From Wohlfahrtiimonas larvae (GTDB taxonomy: Bacteria > Pseudomonadota > Gammaproteobacteria > Cardiobacteriales > Wohlfahrtiimonadaceae), in NCBI RefSeq assembly GCF_039543665.1, contig NZ_BAABKE010000004.1, positions 62,001 through 126,000 on the forward strand: a DNA stretch of 64,000 nt, given 5' to 3'. A program made the position numbers and the translations under genes. Every line of letters begins with the position of its first letter. Position 1 is the stretch's first letter. The notes under the pieces are model-generated. The model ran no database searches. It had not been told where the DNA came from and was given only the letters and a program-made list of their open reading frames with translations. This document shows positions 1-7,356 of the stretch, piece by piece.

Positions 1-182
1 TTATCGTTTCCCAATTAGATTTTAGCAAACACAATGATTGATCAATATCTAAAATTTATCGATTAATCGCACTAATCTTGATCGTAGCTAGCATTATGTC
101 ATATCTCGATTGTATCTAGCTCAGAAGCGATTTAGTATTCAATTCAACAAAGACACACATTAATTGTTGAAGGATGATCAAA

Positions 183-485
183 ATGAAAAAAATTATCATG
201 ACAGCTTTATTAGGTGCAACATTCTCATTAGCAACAGCTCAACCCATTTTCTTCGTCCACCCGATGGATTTTGATAATACTGAAGCGATTAATTATTCTT
301 TAAATTATTTTGTGAAAAATGAATGTCAAAATACAGATCAAGCTGCTCAATTGACAGCATTTGAATCACTTTCTCATGGCAAAGATCGCGCCGCAATGGA
401 TAAAGCCATTAAAAGTGTTTGTGATTCAGGCTCTGAACAATGTGATTATGTCACAATTCAAACAGAATATTTAAAACAAATCTAA
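183..485 (+). CDS. Small exported protein, function unknown
   Basis: About 100 residues beginning with Lys-Lys and a hydrophobic stretch ending in Ala-rich sequence, which reads as a Sec signal peptide of about 20 residues. The mature part is short and acidic and contains three cysteines, so a periplasmic or secreted product is likely. An ATG at 174 is in frame, but it overlaps the GAAGGA ribosome-binding sequence at 169-174, so the ATG at 183, eight bases downstream, is chosen. No family is recognised. It stands alone, with a palindrome (504-533) between it and the convergent decarboxylase gene. The 170 bases upstream show no gene. Confidence 0.7.
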   Translation: MKKIIMTALLGATFSLATAQPIFFVHPMDFDNTEAINYSLNYFVKNECQNTDQAAQLTAFESLSHGKDRAAMDKAIKSVCDSGSEQCDYVTIQTEYLKQI

Positions 486-503
486 CTCATTTACTATCAA
501 TTT

Positions 504-533
504 AAATCCACTTTAAATATTTAAAGTGGATTT
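504..533. terminator. Bidirectional terminator-like palindrome
   Basis: A perfect 15+15 inverted repeat (AAATCCACTTTAAAT and its complement) lies between two convergent genes. The terminal A and T runs could serve either strand, but the T tract is short, so termination is inferred from position and symmetry. Confidence 0.5.
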
Positions 534-550
534 AGTGTTGTCATAAAAGA

Positions 551-2683
551 TTATATTAAAACACGTACAACATATTGCCCATCGGCATTTTTATAAACGC
601 CATGAATATCCGTTTCAAATCCTGGATAATGAGTGCCACGCTCACAGAGCATTTCTAAAAATCGTAATACAGGCAGATTATCTTTCGTGACTTTTTCACC
701 TGGCATAATCAAAGGCACACCTGGTGGATATGGTAAAATCATATTAGCGCTTACTTTATCGACCATTTCAGATAATAAACATTCCGTTACATTACCTTTA
801 ATCTCTTCTTGATAAGCTTCATGCGGTGTCATTTCCATTTCTGGCAAATGATCAAAAGCTTCATACATTAGATTTGGCAGATCATATTTGATCATTAATT
901 GATGAATGCCCTGAGCTAAATCCTGAATACGCATATCCACATAGAATTCAGGATTCACAGCATATAGATCAGGCATTGCATCGCGAATCGTTAAATTAGC
1001 ATCATAAATGCGTTTAAAATCCATCAAACTACGTAATAATGTCAATGCGCGCGTTTCATCAATACCCATGCTGAATAAGAATAGTAAAGTATATGGGCCA
1101 GTTTTTTCTATGATGATGCCTCGTTCGTCTAAAAATCTCGCCACAACCAATCCTGGAATCCCTGTTTTATCCAATTTACCTTGGGCATCCATGCCTGGCA
1201 TTAAAACTGTTACTTTAATAGGATCTAAATACAAATGATCTTCATCAGGCTTTGGAAAGCCGTGCCATTGACTGTTAGGATTCAATGGCCAACATTCAGC
1301 TTCATTGATATTACTTGGTTGCCAAATATCAAAAAACCAATCGGGGGATTCTGATTTCAAGCGAATGATCTCTTTACGAAAATTGATTGCACGATCAATC
1401 GCCTGTTGCATCAAATTCTTGCCTGATTCACCTTGCATCATTGCTGCCGCTGTTTCACACGATGCCACAATGCTATACAACGGTGATGTCGTTGTGTGCA
1501 TCATATAACCTTCATTGAAGGTGCGTTCGTTAATTTTACCTTTTACATGAATCATGGAAGATTGTGAAAATGCCGCCAATAATTTATGTGTAGACTGCGT
1601 TTCATAAATTACTTTACCTTCAATCCGTTCACCGCCCATACCAGATTTACCATCATAAATCGGATGAAAATTTGTATAAGGCACCCAAGCAGAATCAAAG
1701 TGAATAGAATTCACAGGCAATATTTTTTTAATATAATCAGTATTATAAAAAATTCCATCATACGTTGAGTTTGTGATCACAGCATGCACTGGCCAAGTTG
1801 CTTTTGGCGTTATATCGACTAATTTTTGAATATGCTCTTTTGTAAATTCATGCTTTGGAATGCCGCCCAAAATCCCATAAGCATTACGAGTTGGGCATAA
1901 ATAGATTGGCACAAGATTTGTCATCATCATTAAATGTGTAATGGATTTATGGCAATTACGATCCACTAAAATAGTGCTACCAGCTGGGCAAGCATACATA
2001 CCGACAATTTTATTCGCTGTAGATGTACCATTGGTTACAATGAAACTTCGATCCGCATTAAAAACTTCTTCAATAAACTCTTCAGCCTCTTTATGTGGCC
2101 CTGAATGATCCAATAATGAACCAAGCTCCTCAACAGAGATAGAAACATCCGAGCGCATCGCATTTTCACCATAGAAATCATAAAACAAAGAACCAACAGG
2201 GCTTTGCTCAAATGCAGCACCGCCCATATGCCCCGGGGTACAGAATGTATATTTTTCTTTATGAACATAATCAAATAATGCTTTCGTAAATGTTGGCAAT
2301 AAATCATGAATATATTCTTCGATTTTGAGTTCAATGCGATCCACAATATCCGTGACATGATTCAAAATGTAATTATGAAAATGAATATTGATGGCTAAAT
2401 CACTGAAAGCAAAATCTAAAATCGTATTATCATTGATGAATGTAAATACTGGCAGTTTTCCATTGATCTTAGAAATTGCTCGACTCAATACCAAATTATG
2501 ATGATCCCAATCAAAGATCACTCCACCAATACGAGCATTTTTTCGTAACAAATCCAATAAATCATCTGCATTTTTTGGAAATATCAGATCAAAGCCAGCT
2601 TCTGTTAACTCTTCTGCAAGATTTTCGAAAACATCAGCTTTAAATACATCTGTGACATCATTCAACATTACGATTGTTTTCAT
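551..2683 (-). CDS. cadA: Lysine decarboxylase (LdcI/LdcC type)
   Basis: PLP-dependent lysine decarboxylase of the Orn/Lys/Arg family (fold type I). It converts lysine to cadaverine, consuming a proton, and typically protects against acid stress. The 710-residue product aligns nearly gap-free with E. coli CadA/LdcC: an N-terminal receiver-like wing domain (1-130), a CTPGHMGG motif near 150, the PLP lysine in STHK near 367, and the family C-terminal domain. An upstream in-frame ATG (2695) directly abuts the AAAGGAG ribosome-binding site, so the next ATG (2683, 12 bases away) is preferred. No cadB antiporter or cadC regulator is adjacent, so it could equally be a constitutive ldcC-type enzyme. 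The substrate assignment (lysine rather than arginine or ornithine) rests on the overall CadA-like sequence and length. Confidence 0.9.
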   Translation of the reverse strand: MKTIVMLNDVTDVFKADVFENLAEELTEAGFDLIFPKNADDLLDLLRKNARIGGVIFDWDHHNLVLSRAISKINGKLPVFTFINDNTILDFAFSDLAINIHFHNYILNHVTDIVDRIELKIEEYIHDLLPTFTKALFDYVHKEKYTFCTPGHMGGAAFEQSPVGSLFYDFYGENAMRSDVSISVEELGSLLDHSGPHKEAEEFIEEVFNADRSFIVTNGTSTANKIVGMYACPAGSTILVDRNCHKSITHLMMMTNLVPIYLCPTRNAYGILGGIPKHEFTKEHIQKLVDITPKATWPVHAVITNSTYDGIFYNTDYIKKILPVNSIHFDSAWVPYTNFHPIYDGKSGMGGERIEGKVIYETQSTHKLLAAFSQSSMIHVKGKINERTFNEGYMMHTTTSPLYSIVASCETAAAMMQGESGKNLMQQAIDRAINFRKEIIRLKSESPDWFFDIWQPSNINEAECWPLNPNSQWHGFPKPDEDHLYLDPIKVTVLMPGMDAQGKLDKTGIPGLVVARFLDERGIIIEKTGPYTLLFLFSMGIDETRALTLLRSLMDFKRIYDANLTIRDAMPDLYAVNPEFYVDMRIQDLAQGIHQLMIKYDLPNLMYEAFDHLPEMEMTPHEAYQEEIKGNVTECLLSEMVDKVSANMILPYPPGVPLIMPGEKVTKDNLPVLRFLEMLCERGTHYPGFETDIHGVYKNADGQYVVRVLI

Positions 2684-2843
2684 TAAATGATTCATCTCCT
2701 TTACTTTATCTTATTACTTTATTGCTTAACCACAGCCATAGTACGCAAGGAAATTATAGAAAACAAACATATTTCAACAGATATTCTTTTAATGTACTAT
2801 CCTATTATCCCATTTGTAATGAACATAGTTAAAAAGGAAAACC

Positions 2844-3065
2844 ATGAGTAACTTAGATCTTGAAACTCACTCCATTAATGTTAAATGCCCTAAGTGCTCT
2901 AGAATCGTTTCAGAAACCATCAAACATCTTAAAAACAACCCCGTAACTTACTGCAATACATGTAATGATTCTTTTGACGTTCAAGAGGAAGATATTAATA
3001 AAGGCATAGATAGAATTTCTGCAACAATTGCTAGTCTCAAAGAATCATTAAAAAAAGGCTGGTAA
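2844..3065 (+). CDS. Mini zinc-ribbon protein
   Basis: A 73-residue protein with two CxxC pairs (CPKC near 15-18 and CNTC near 37-40), the signature of a four-cysteine zinc ribbon. A short C-terminal amphipathic helix follows. No signal peptide, so cytoplasmic. A good ribosome-binding site (AAAAAGGAAAACC) precedes the ATG. Zinc ribbons of this size bind nucleic acid or protein partners, but no specific function can be assigned. The following gene is a small membrane protein 88 bases away on the same strand. Confidence 0.7.
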   Translation: MSNLDLETHSINVKCPKCSRIVSETIKHLKNNPVTYCNTCNDSFDVQEEDINKGIDRISATIASLKESLKKGW

Positions 3066-3153
3066 ACAGCCTCTGCAAATAATTTTTTAAATAAATGTAA
3101 AAAATTATTATGGCATAATATAGATTCACCCCTGAAATGTTAAGAGATATTAA

Positions 3154-3363
3154 ATGCCTATCAAATTAACAATTGCAATCATAATATCAATCGTCCTTGC
3201 GTTACTAGCTACTGCTAATATAGTTCTCGATTTCCACTTTTTTGGTAGCCCATTAGATAGCGCCGATCACTCTATATTGTGTATTTATACTGAAAAATTA
3301 ATCTATTCTTTTCTTGCTATATTCTTTGCGATCCTAGCCGTAGGGTTATTAAGCCTTAAATAA
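3154..3363 (+). CDS. Small two-TM membrane protein
   Basis: 69 residues with hydrophobic helices at about 5-27 and 48-67, separated by a polar loop containing FFGSPLDSADHS. It is likely an inner-membrane protein with both ends on the same side. The ribosome-binding site is weak (AAGAGA, 8 bases before the ATG). No family recognised. It may be cotranscribed with the zinc-ribbon gene upstream. Confidence 0.55.
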   Translation: MPIKLTIAIIISIVLALLATANIVLDFHFFGSPLDSADHSILCIYTEKLIYSFLAIFFAILAVGLLSLK

Positions 3364-3392
3364 TTTATATTTCTTGTAGACTTTTCTACATT

Positions 3393-3423
3393 TCAATAAA
3401 AAACCTCAGATTAAATACTGAGG
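3393..3423 (-). terminator. Rho-independent terminator after the 3448-3771 gene
   Basis: On the minus strand, a CCTCAG/CTGAGG stem (3404-3409 with 3418-3423) is followed by six T residues, 25 bases after the stop codon. Confidence 0.7.
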
Positions 3424-3447
3424 CTTGAGTCATCCTATCATCACAAA

Positions 3448-3771
3448 CTATAAGAATTCAGGCAAAGTACCTAGATCATCTTTCAATGTGCGTTCGCCAT
3501 CAATTCTTAGATATTCTTTATCACCTTCTACAACCAAACTTACATCGTTCAACACTGTCCATAATTTTTGATTCTTTGAATACGCAGCTGTTTGAATCTT
3601 CAATTTACTTGTTTTCAATAAATCACAAATCAAACCTTTCACAGCATATCTAGAGCCTTTCACCGTTATTTTACCATCTTGATCAACGTCTACACGCCTA
3701 ATTCTCACGCCAGCAATATTACCTTGGCCATCTTTCTTAATTTTATATATATAAAAATCTGCTGTTGTCAT
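3448..3771 (-). CDS. Hypothetical protein, DUF3892-like
   Basis: 107 residues, cytoplasmic, with a good ribosome-binding site (GAGGAAATAGA) before the ATG. The N-terminus (TTADFYIYKIKKDGQGNI) and the pattern of a basic segment followed by a strand-rich half resemble small DUF3892-type proteins. This is a resemblance from memory and no function is known. The gene is monocistronic, with its own terminator downstream and tRNA-Ser upstream on the same strand. Confidence 0.6.
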   Translation of the reverse strand: MTTADFYIYKIKKDGQGNIAGVRIRRVDVDQDGKITVKGSRYAVKGLICDLLKTSKLKIQTAAYSKNQKLWTVLNDVSLVVEGDKEYLRIDGERTLKDDLGTLPEFL

Positions 3772-3841
3772 TCTATTTCCTCAATAATCATGTTGTATTG
3801 ACTGACAACATGGAATTTTACTTAGTATGCTTCCTAAGCAT

Positions 3842-3873
3842 AAAAACAAAAAAGCCCTTGTAAAACAAGGGCT
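3842..3873 (-). terminator. Terminator of tRNA-Ser
   Basis: An 8-bp stem AGCCCTTG/CAAGGGCT (3853-3860 with 3866-3873) with a 5-base loop, followed on the minus strand by a T-rich tail. It lies 13 bases beyond the tRNA 3' end. Confidence 0.85.
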
Positions 3874-3886
3874 CAATCGCATAATC

Positions 3887-3977
3887 TGGCGGAGAAGGAG
3901 GGATTCGAACCCTCGATACGCTATTAACGTATACGCCCTTAGCAGGGGCGCGCCTTCAGCCTCTCGGCCACTTCTCC
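3887..3977 (-). tRNA. serV: tRNA-Ser(GCU)
   Basis: A 91-nt class II tRNA with a long variable arm. The acceptor stem GGAGAAG pairs with CTTCTCC, followed by discriminator G and an encoded CCA (3887-3889). The D-arm contains GTGGCCGAGAGGCTGAAGG, typical of tRNA-Ser. The anticodon loop CTGCTAA gives anticodon GCU (reads AGC/AGU). The T-arm GGTTCGAATCC is intact. It is followed by its own terminator. Confidence 0.95.
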
Positions 3978-4064
3978 GTAAGAAGTGAGATGTATTATAG
4001 AGAAAAAATCTCAGTTGTAAAGCCTAATTTTGCTTAAAAAGTAGGCTTTATCTCATTCTGCATA

Positions 4065-5966
4065 CTATTTCATCAATCTATTTAAACGATTGACGAATTC
4101 AGATGGGTTTTCTAACTGAGAACCTTCCAATAATAATGCTTCTTCATAAATTAGCATCGCCAAATCATCTGCAATCGCATTATCAGTTTCGCGCGCAATA
4201 CGTTCAACTAATGGATGCTTCACATTGATTTCTAACCAAGGTTTCATACTTGGCACATCATGCCCTGCTTCTTTCAACATTTTTTCAAAATGACTACTTA
4301 AAGCATATTCATTGCGAACCAATACTGAAGCTGAATTCGTTAAACGCTTAGAAACTTTCACATTCTCAACTTTTTCACCCAATACATTCGTGATCTTATC
4401 GATGATTGCTTTATCTTCATTCGTTAATTCTGGTTTTTCTTTTTTCTCATCTTCGGCTTTATCATCCAAATTTACATCGCCTTTCGCAATGTTCACAAAT
4501 TTTTTACCTTCAAATTCAGATAAGAAGCCCATCATCCAATCATCGATCACATCTGTCATCAAGATCACTTCATAGCCTTTAGAGCGATAAATTTCTAAAT
4601 GCGGGCTATTTTTTGCAGTATTCAAGTTATCAGTTGTGATGAAATAGATATTCTCTTGCCCTTCTTTCATTCTGCCGATGTAATCTGCAAATGAAACTTC
4701 TTCCGCATCATTTTTTGTAGAAGCAAAGCGTAAAAGTTTAGCGATGTTTTCTTTGTTCGATGCATCTTCGCCAATACCTTCTTTAATCACACGACCAAAT
4801 TCTTTATAGAATGTTGCATATTTTTCTTTCTCATCCCCTGTTGCCAAGTTATTCAACATCGTTAACACACGACGCGTCACACCCTGCTTAATAGAATCCA
4901 ACGTAGAAGATGATTGTAAAATCTCACGAGACACATTTAATGGTAAATCCGCTGTATCCACAACGCCTTTCACAAAACGCAAATAACGAGGAATCAATTT
5001 GTCTGTCGCATTCATGATGAACACGCGGCGAACATAAAGCTGCAAACCATAATCCTGATTTTGCTCCCACATATTTTGTTGCGCATGTTCTGGCACAAAT
5101 AGTAGAGATGTGTAATTAACTTTTCCTTCCACTTTGTTATGTGACCACAACAGAGGATCTGCATAATCATGACTAATGTGCTTATAAAACTCTTTATATT
5201 CATCATCTGTCACATCTTTTTTATCGCGTTGCCAAATAGATGTTGCAGAGTTAATTTGTTCAATTTCAATTTCTGAAACTGTTGTTGGCTCTTCACCTTC
5301 TTGTTCAGCTGGCACAGTTTTTGTGCGTTCAATTTCCATCATCACAGGATAGGCAATGTGATCAGAATACTTCGTAATGATTGAACGGATCGACCACTCG
5401 TTCAATAAATTTATGTGTTCATCACGCATATGCAATGTAATTTCCGTACCTGCTACTGCTTTCGATGTATTTTCTAATGAAAACTCACCTTCACCCGTTG
5501 ATTCCCAAATCACAGCGCTATCTTCTGGCTCACCAGCTTTACGTGTTGTTAATGTCACTTTATCTGCAACGATGAATGCGGAGTAGAAACCAACACCAAA
5601 CTGTCCAATCAAATTAGATGCATCTTTTTGATTCTCTTCTAATTTTTCCAAGAATGCTTTTGTCCCTGATTTAGCGATTGTACCAATGTTCTCAATCACT
5701 TCATCACGATTCATACCGATACCATTATCTCTAATGGTTAATGTTTTTTGTTCAGCATCCATTGTGATGAAGATTTCAGGATTACCTTGATTCTCGATCA
5801 ATTTAGCATCTGTCAAACCTTCAAAACGGCGTTTATCCAATGCATCCGATGCGTTTGAAATTAATTCACGCAAAAATATTTCATGATTTGAATACAAAGA
5901 GTGAATCATTAACTTTAATAATTGATTAACTTCTGTTTGAAATTGCATTGTTTCTTTTTGGCTCAT
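4065..5966 (-). CDS. htpG: Hsp90-family chaperone HtpG
   Basis: Cytosolic ATP-dependent chaperone. The 633-residue length matches bacterial HtpG. The N-terminal GHKL ATPase domain shows the conserved helix with LISNASDALDK, the DNGIGM motif, and GQFGVGFYSAFIVADKV. The middle domain has DLPLNVSREILQ with the catalytic-loop arginine, and the C-terminal dimerisation domain follows. An in-frame ATG seven codons upstream exists, but GGAGAAGTT lies just before the ATG at 5966, which also matches the usual family N-terminus. The gene is divergent from the repressor gene at 6133. No clear heat-shock promoter was identified by eye. Confidence 0.97.
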   Translation of the reverse strand: MSQKETMQFQTEVNQLLKLMIHSLYSNHEIFLRELISNASDALDKRRFEGLTDAKLIENQGNPEIFITMDAEQKTLTIRDNGIGMNRDEVIENIGTIAKSGTKAFLEKLEENQKDASNLIGQFGVGFYSAFIVADKVTLTTRKAGEPEDSAVIWESTGEGEFSLENTSKAVAGTEITLHMRDEHINLLNEWSIRSIITKYSDHIAYPVMMEIERTKTVPAEQEGEEPTTVSEIEIEQINSATSIWQRDKKDVTDDEYKEFYKHISHDYADPLLWSHNKVEGKVNYTSLLFVPEHAQQNMWEQNQDYGLQLYVRRVFIMNATDKLIPRYLRFVKGVVDTADLPLNVSREILQSSSTLDSIKQGVTRRVLTMLNNLATGDEKEKYATFYKEFGRVIKEGIGEDASNKENIAKLLRFASTKNDAEEVSFADYIGRMKEGQENIYFITTDNLNTAKNSPHLEIYRSKGYEVILMTDVIDDWMMGFLSEFEGKKFVNIAKGDVNLDDKAEDEKKEKPELTNEDKAIIDKITNVLGEKVENVKVSKRLTNSASVLVRNEYALSSHFEKMLKEAGHDVPSMKPWLEINVKHPLVERIARETDNAIADDLAMLIYEEALLLEGSQLENPSEFVNRLNRLMK

Positions 5967-6076
5967 AACTTCTCCAATATTTACCATTCAATTGATCAAT
6001 AAAATTTAATAAGTGTGAATATGGGTATTCATTTAATGATTTCAAGAGATAATTCCTCACCACCACAGGCTTTCTC

Positions 6077-6105
6077 TTGTTATTTTTATAACTATAAGTT
6101 ATATT
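6077..6105 (+). promoter_or_regulatory. Promoter with internal palindromic operator, upstream of the S24 repressor gene
   Basis: Candidate -35 TTGTTA (6077-6082) and -10 TATATT (6100-6105) with 17-base spacing. The spacer is almost filled by the palindrome TATAACT-ATA-AGTTATA (6087-6103). The same half-site occurs in the promoter of the gene at 7012, so this is probably the autoregulatory operator of the adjacent repressor. Binding itself is inferred. Confidence 0.65.
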
Positions 6106-6132
6106 AATTCTCGTAAATTAAGGAGAGCTTAT

Positions 6133-6753
6133 ATGAAAGATACAGCTGATCGAATCAATCATTTGATCGAAGAGAGAAAAATCTCTCAGGAAATTCTCGC
6201 AGCTGATGTGGGTATTTCACAAGCAGCCATCTCTAAAATCTGCCAAGGTAGAACCAAAAGAAGTCGTTTTCTACCTAAAATTGCAGAATATTTTAATGTG
6301 GCAGAAAATTGGTTGTTGTTTGGTGAAGAAACAGTTGATGAAGATGAGGTTTTAATCCCTTTCTATAAAGATGTTCAATTGTCTGCAGGACATGGTGCAA
6401 GTGAGTTTGATGACTATGAAGGTAGGACAATTCGCTTTGCTTTAGACACATTAAGAGAAGCGAGCGTTTCCCCAAAAGATGCAATTTGTGTCACTGTTAA
6501 GGGTGATAGCATGGAACCTGTTTTCAAAAATGGCTCAACTGTTGGCATTGACCTATCACGTAAAAAAATTATCGATGGTGATGTTTATGCCATAAACAAT
6601 GATGGCTTATTACAAATGAAACGCCTTAAACATAAAACAGGCAGTATCATTACTGTAGAATCTTATAACCGTGAAGAATACCCAGCATTTGATGTTTCCT
6701 TAGAACAAGTTGAAGTGATTGGCCGCGTATTTTGGTATTCAACTGTTATGTAA
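6133..6753 (+). CDS. LexA/CI-like autocleavable repressor (HTH + S24 peptidase)
   Basis: 206 residues. Residues 5-62 form an XRE/Cro-type helix-turn-helix, and residues 73-206 form an S24 peptidase domain. The cleavage-site candidate is Ala85-Gly86 in LSAGHG. The catalytic Ser126 lies in GDSMEP and Lys163 in LQMKRL; their 37-residue spacing equals that of E. coli LexA Ser119/Lys156. The layout is that of phage CI/PrtR-type repressors that self-cleave when RecA filaments form on damaged DNA. AAGGAGAGCTT precedes the ATG. Its promoter holds a 17-bp palindrome matching one in the promoter of the next gene, suggesting autoregulation and control of that gene. It has an N-terminal HTH of phage type and so is not canonical LexA. 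No phage genes are nearby. Confidence 0.88.
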   Translation: MKDTADRINHLIEERKISQEILAADVGISQAAISKICQGRTKRSRFLPKIAEYFNVAENWLLFGEETVDEDEVLIPFYKDVQLSAGHGASEFDDYEGRTIRFALDTLREASVSPKDAICVTVKGDSMEPVFKNGSTVGIDLSRKKIIDGDVYAINNDGLLQMKRLKHKTGSIITVESYNREEYPAFDVSLEQVEVIGRVFWYSTVM

Positions 6754-6780
6754 TTAATTTTTAATCAAAGATTTCTGTCT

Positions 6781-6816
6781 AATGCCCCATGATAAAAATA
6801 TCTTGGGGCATTTTTA
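6781..6816 (+). terminator. Terminator of the S24 repressor gene
   Basis: Stem AATGCCCCA (6781-6789) pairs with TGGGGCATT (6804-6812) across a 14-base loop and is followed by T residues. It lies 27 bases after the stop codon, separating the repressor transcript from the downstream gene. Confidence 0.75.
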
Positions 6817-6943
6817 TAACCTAAATCATAACTTAAAGTAATTTTAAAACTGAAAAATAAATTTATAATCCATTGATAAAAAAGAATTATTAAAAATACA
6901 AATATTTTTATAGCAATATTTATAACTTTTTATGCAAAATAAT

Positions 6944-6971
6944 TTGACACTTTTATAACTAAAGTTATAAT
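6944..6971 (+). promoter_or_regulatory. Consensus promoter with internal operator, upstream of the 7012 gene
   Basis: Perfect -35 TTGACA (6944-6949) and perfect -10 TATAAT (6966-6971) with 16-base spacing. The spacer and part of the -10 are covered by an 18-bp perfect palindrome TTATAACT-AA-AGTTATAA (6953-6970). Additional TATAACT half-sites occur at 6921-6927 and, inverted, at 6974-6980. A very strong promoter masked by an operator is the usual design for a gene that is silent until derepressed. Confidence 0.8.
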
Positions 6972-7011
6972 TAAGTTATATCACTAACAACGAGAACTTA
7001 AGGTGACAAAT

Positions 7012-7275
7012 ATGATTAAGCAAGAACATTTTCAGCAATTATTTATTTCTCTTTCACAACAAGAAAAAGATGATATTGTCCGTAGTGCAATTTTGATGAG
7101 CGAGCAATTTAAAGCTATATCTATTGCAGAATTAATGCGCAAAAGCCATTATCATGCCAAAGAAGCCATGCAAACTTTCCGTTTCAAAAAACAACGCATT
7201 CACCATGCAATTTTATTTGCTGCTTTACAACATGCAATGCGTAATAGAATGGGCCCCTTAATGGCTGCAGCATAA
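7012..7275 (+). CDS. Small basic helical protein, probable target of the S24 repressor
   Basis: 87 residues, predicted almost entirely helical, rich in His, Gln, Lys and Arg, with no signal peptide or membrane segment. No family is recognised. An in-frame GTG at 7003 is too close to the AAGG of the ribosome-binding site, so the ATG at 7012 is preferred. Its promoter is close to perfect consensus and is overlaid by the palindrome shared with the repressor gene, which strongly suggests induction when the repressor is cleaved. Candidate roles are a damage-response effector, a cell-division or replication inhibitor, or a co-regulator. Small ORFs beside LexA-like regulators exist elsewhere (for example ddrR near umuDAb in Acinetobacter), but homology is not claimed. 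The gene lies 81 bases upstream of dnaE. Confidence 0.75.
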   Translation: MIKQEHFQQLFISLSQQEKDDIVRSAILMSEQFKAISIAELMRKSHYHAKEAMQTFRFKKQRIHHAILFAALQHAMRNRMGPLMAAA

Positions 7276-7356
7276 GCACTTCCTTTTTGTTAAACCGTGA
7301 ACCCTTCCCTCATGATATAATGGTTAATTTTCACCATCACATGACGAAGGATTCAC

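Noticed and set aside
6077..7275. Prophage remnant
   Set aside because: The phage-type repressor is present, but there is no integrase, tail, capsid, lysis gene or visible att repeat around it.
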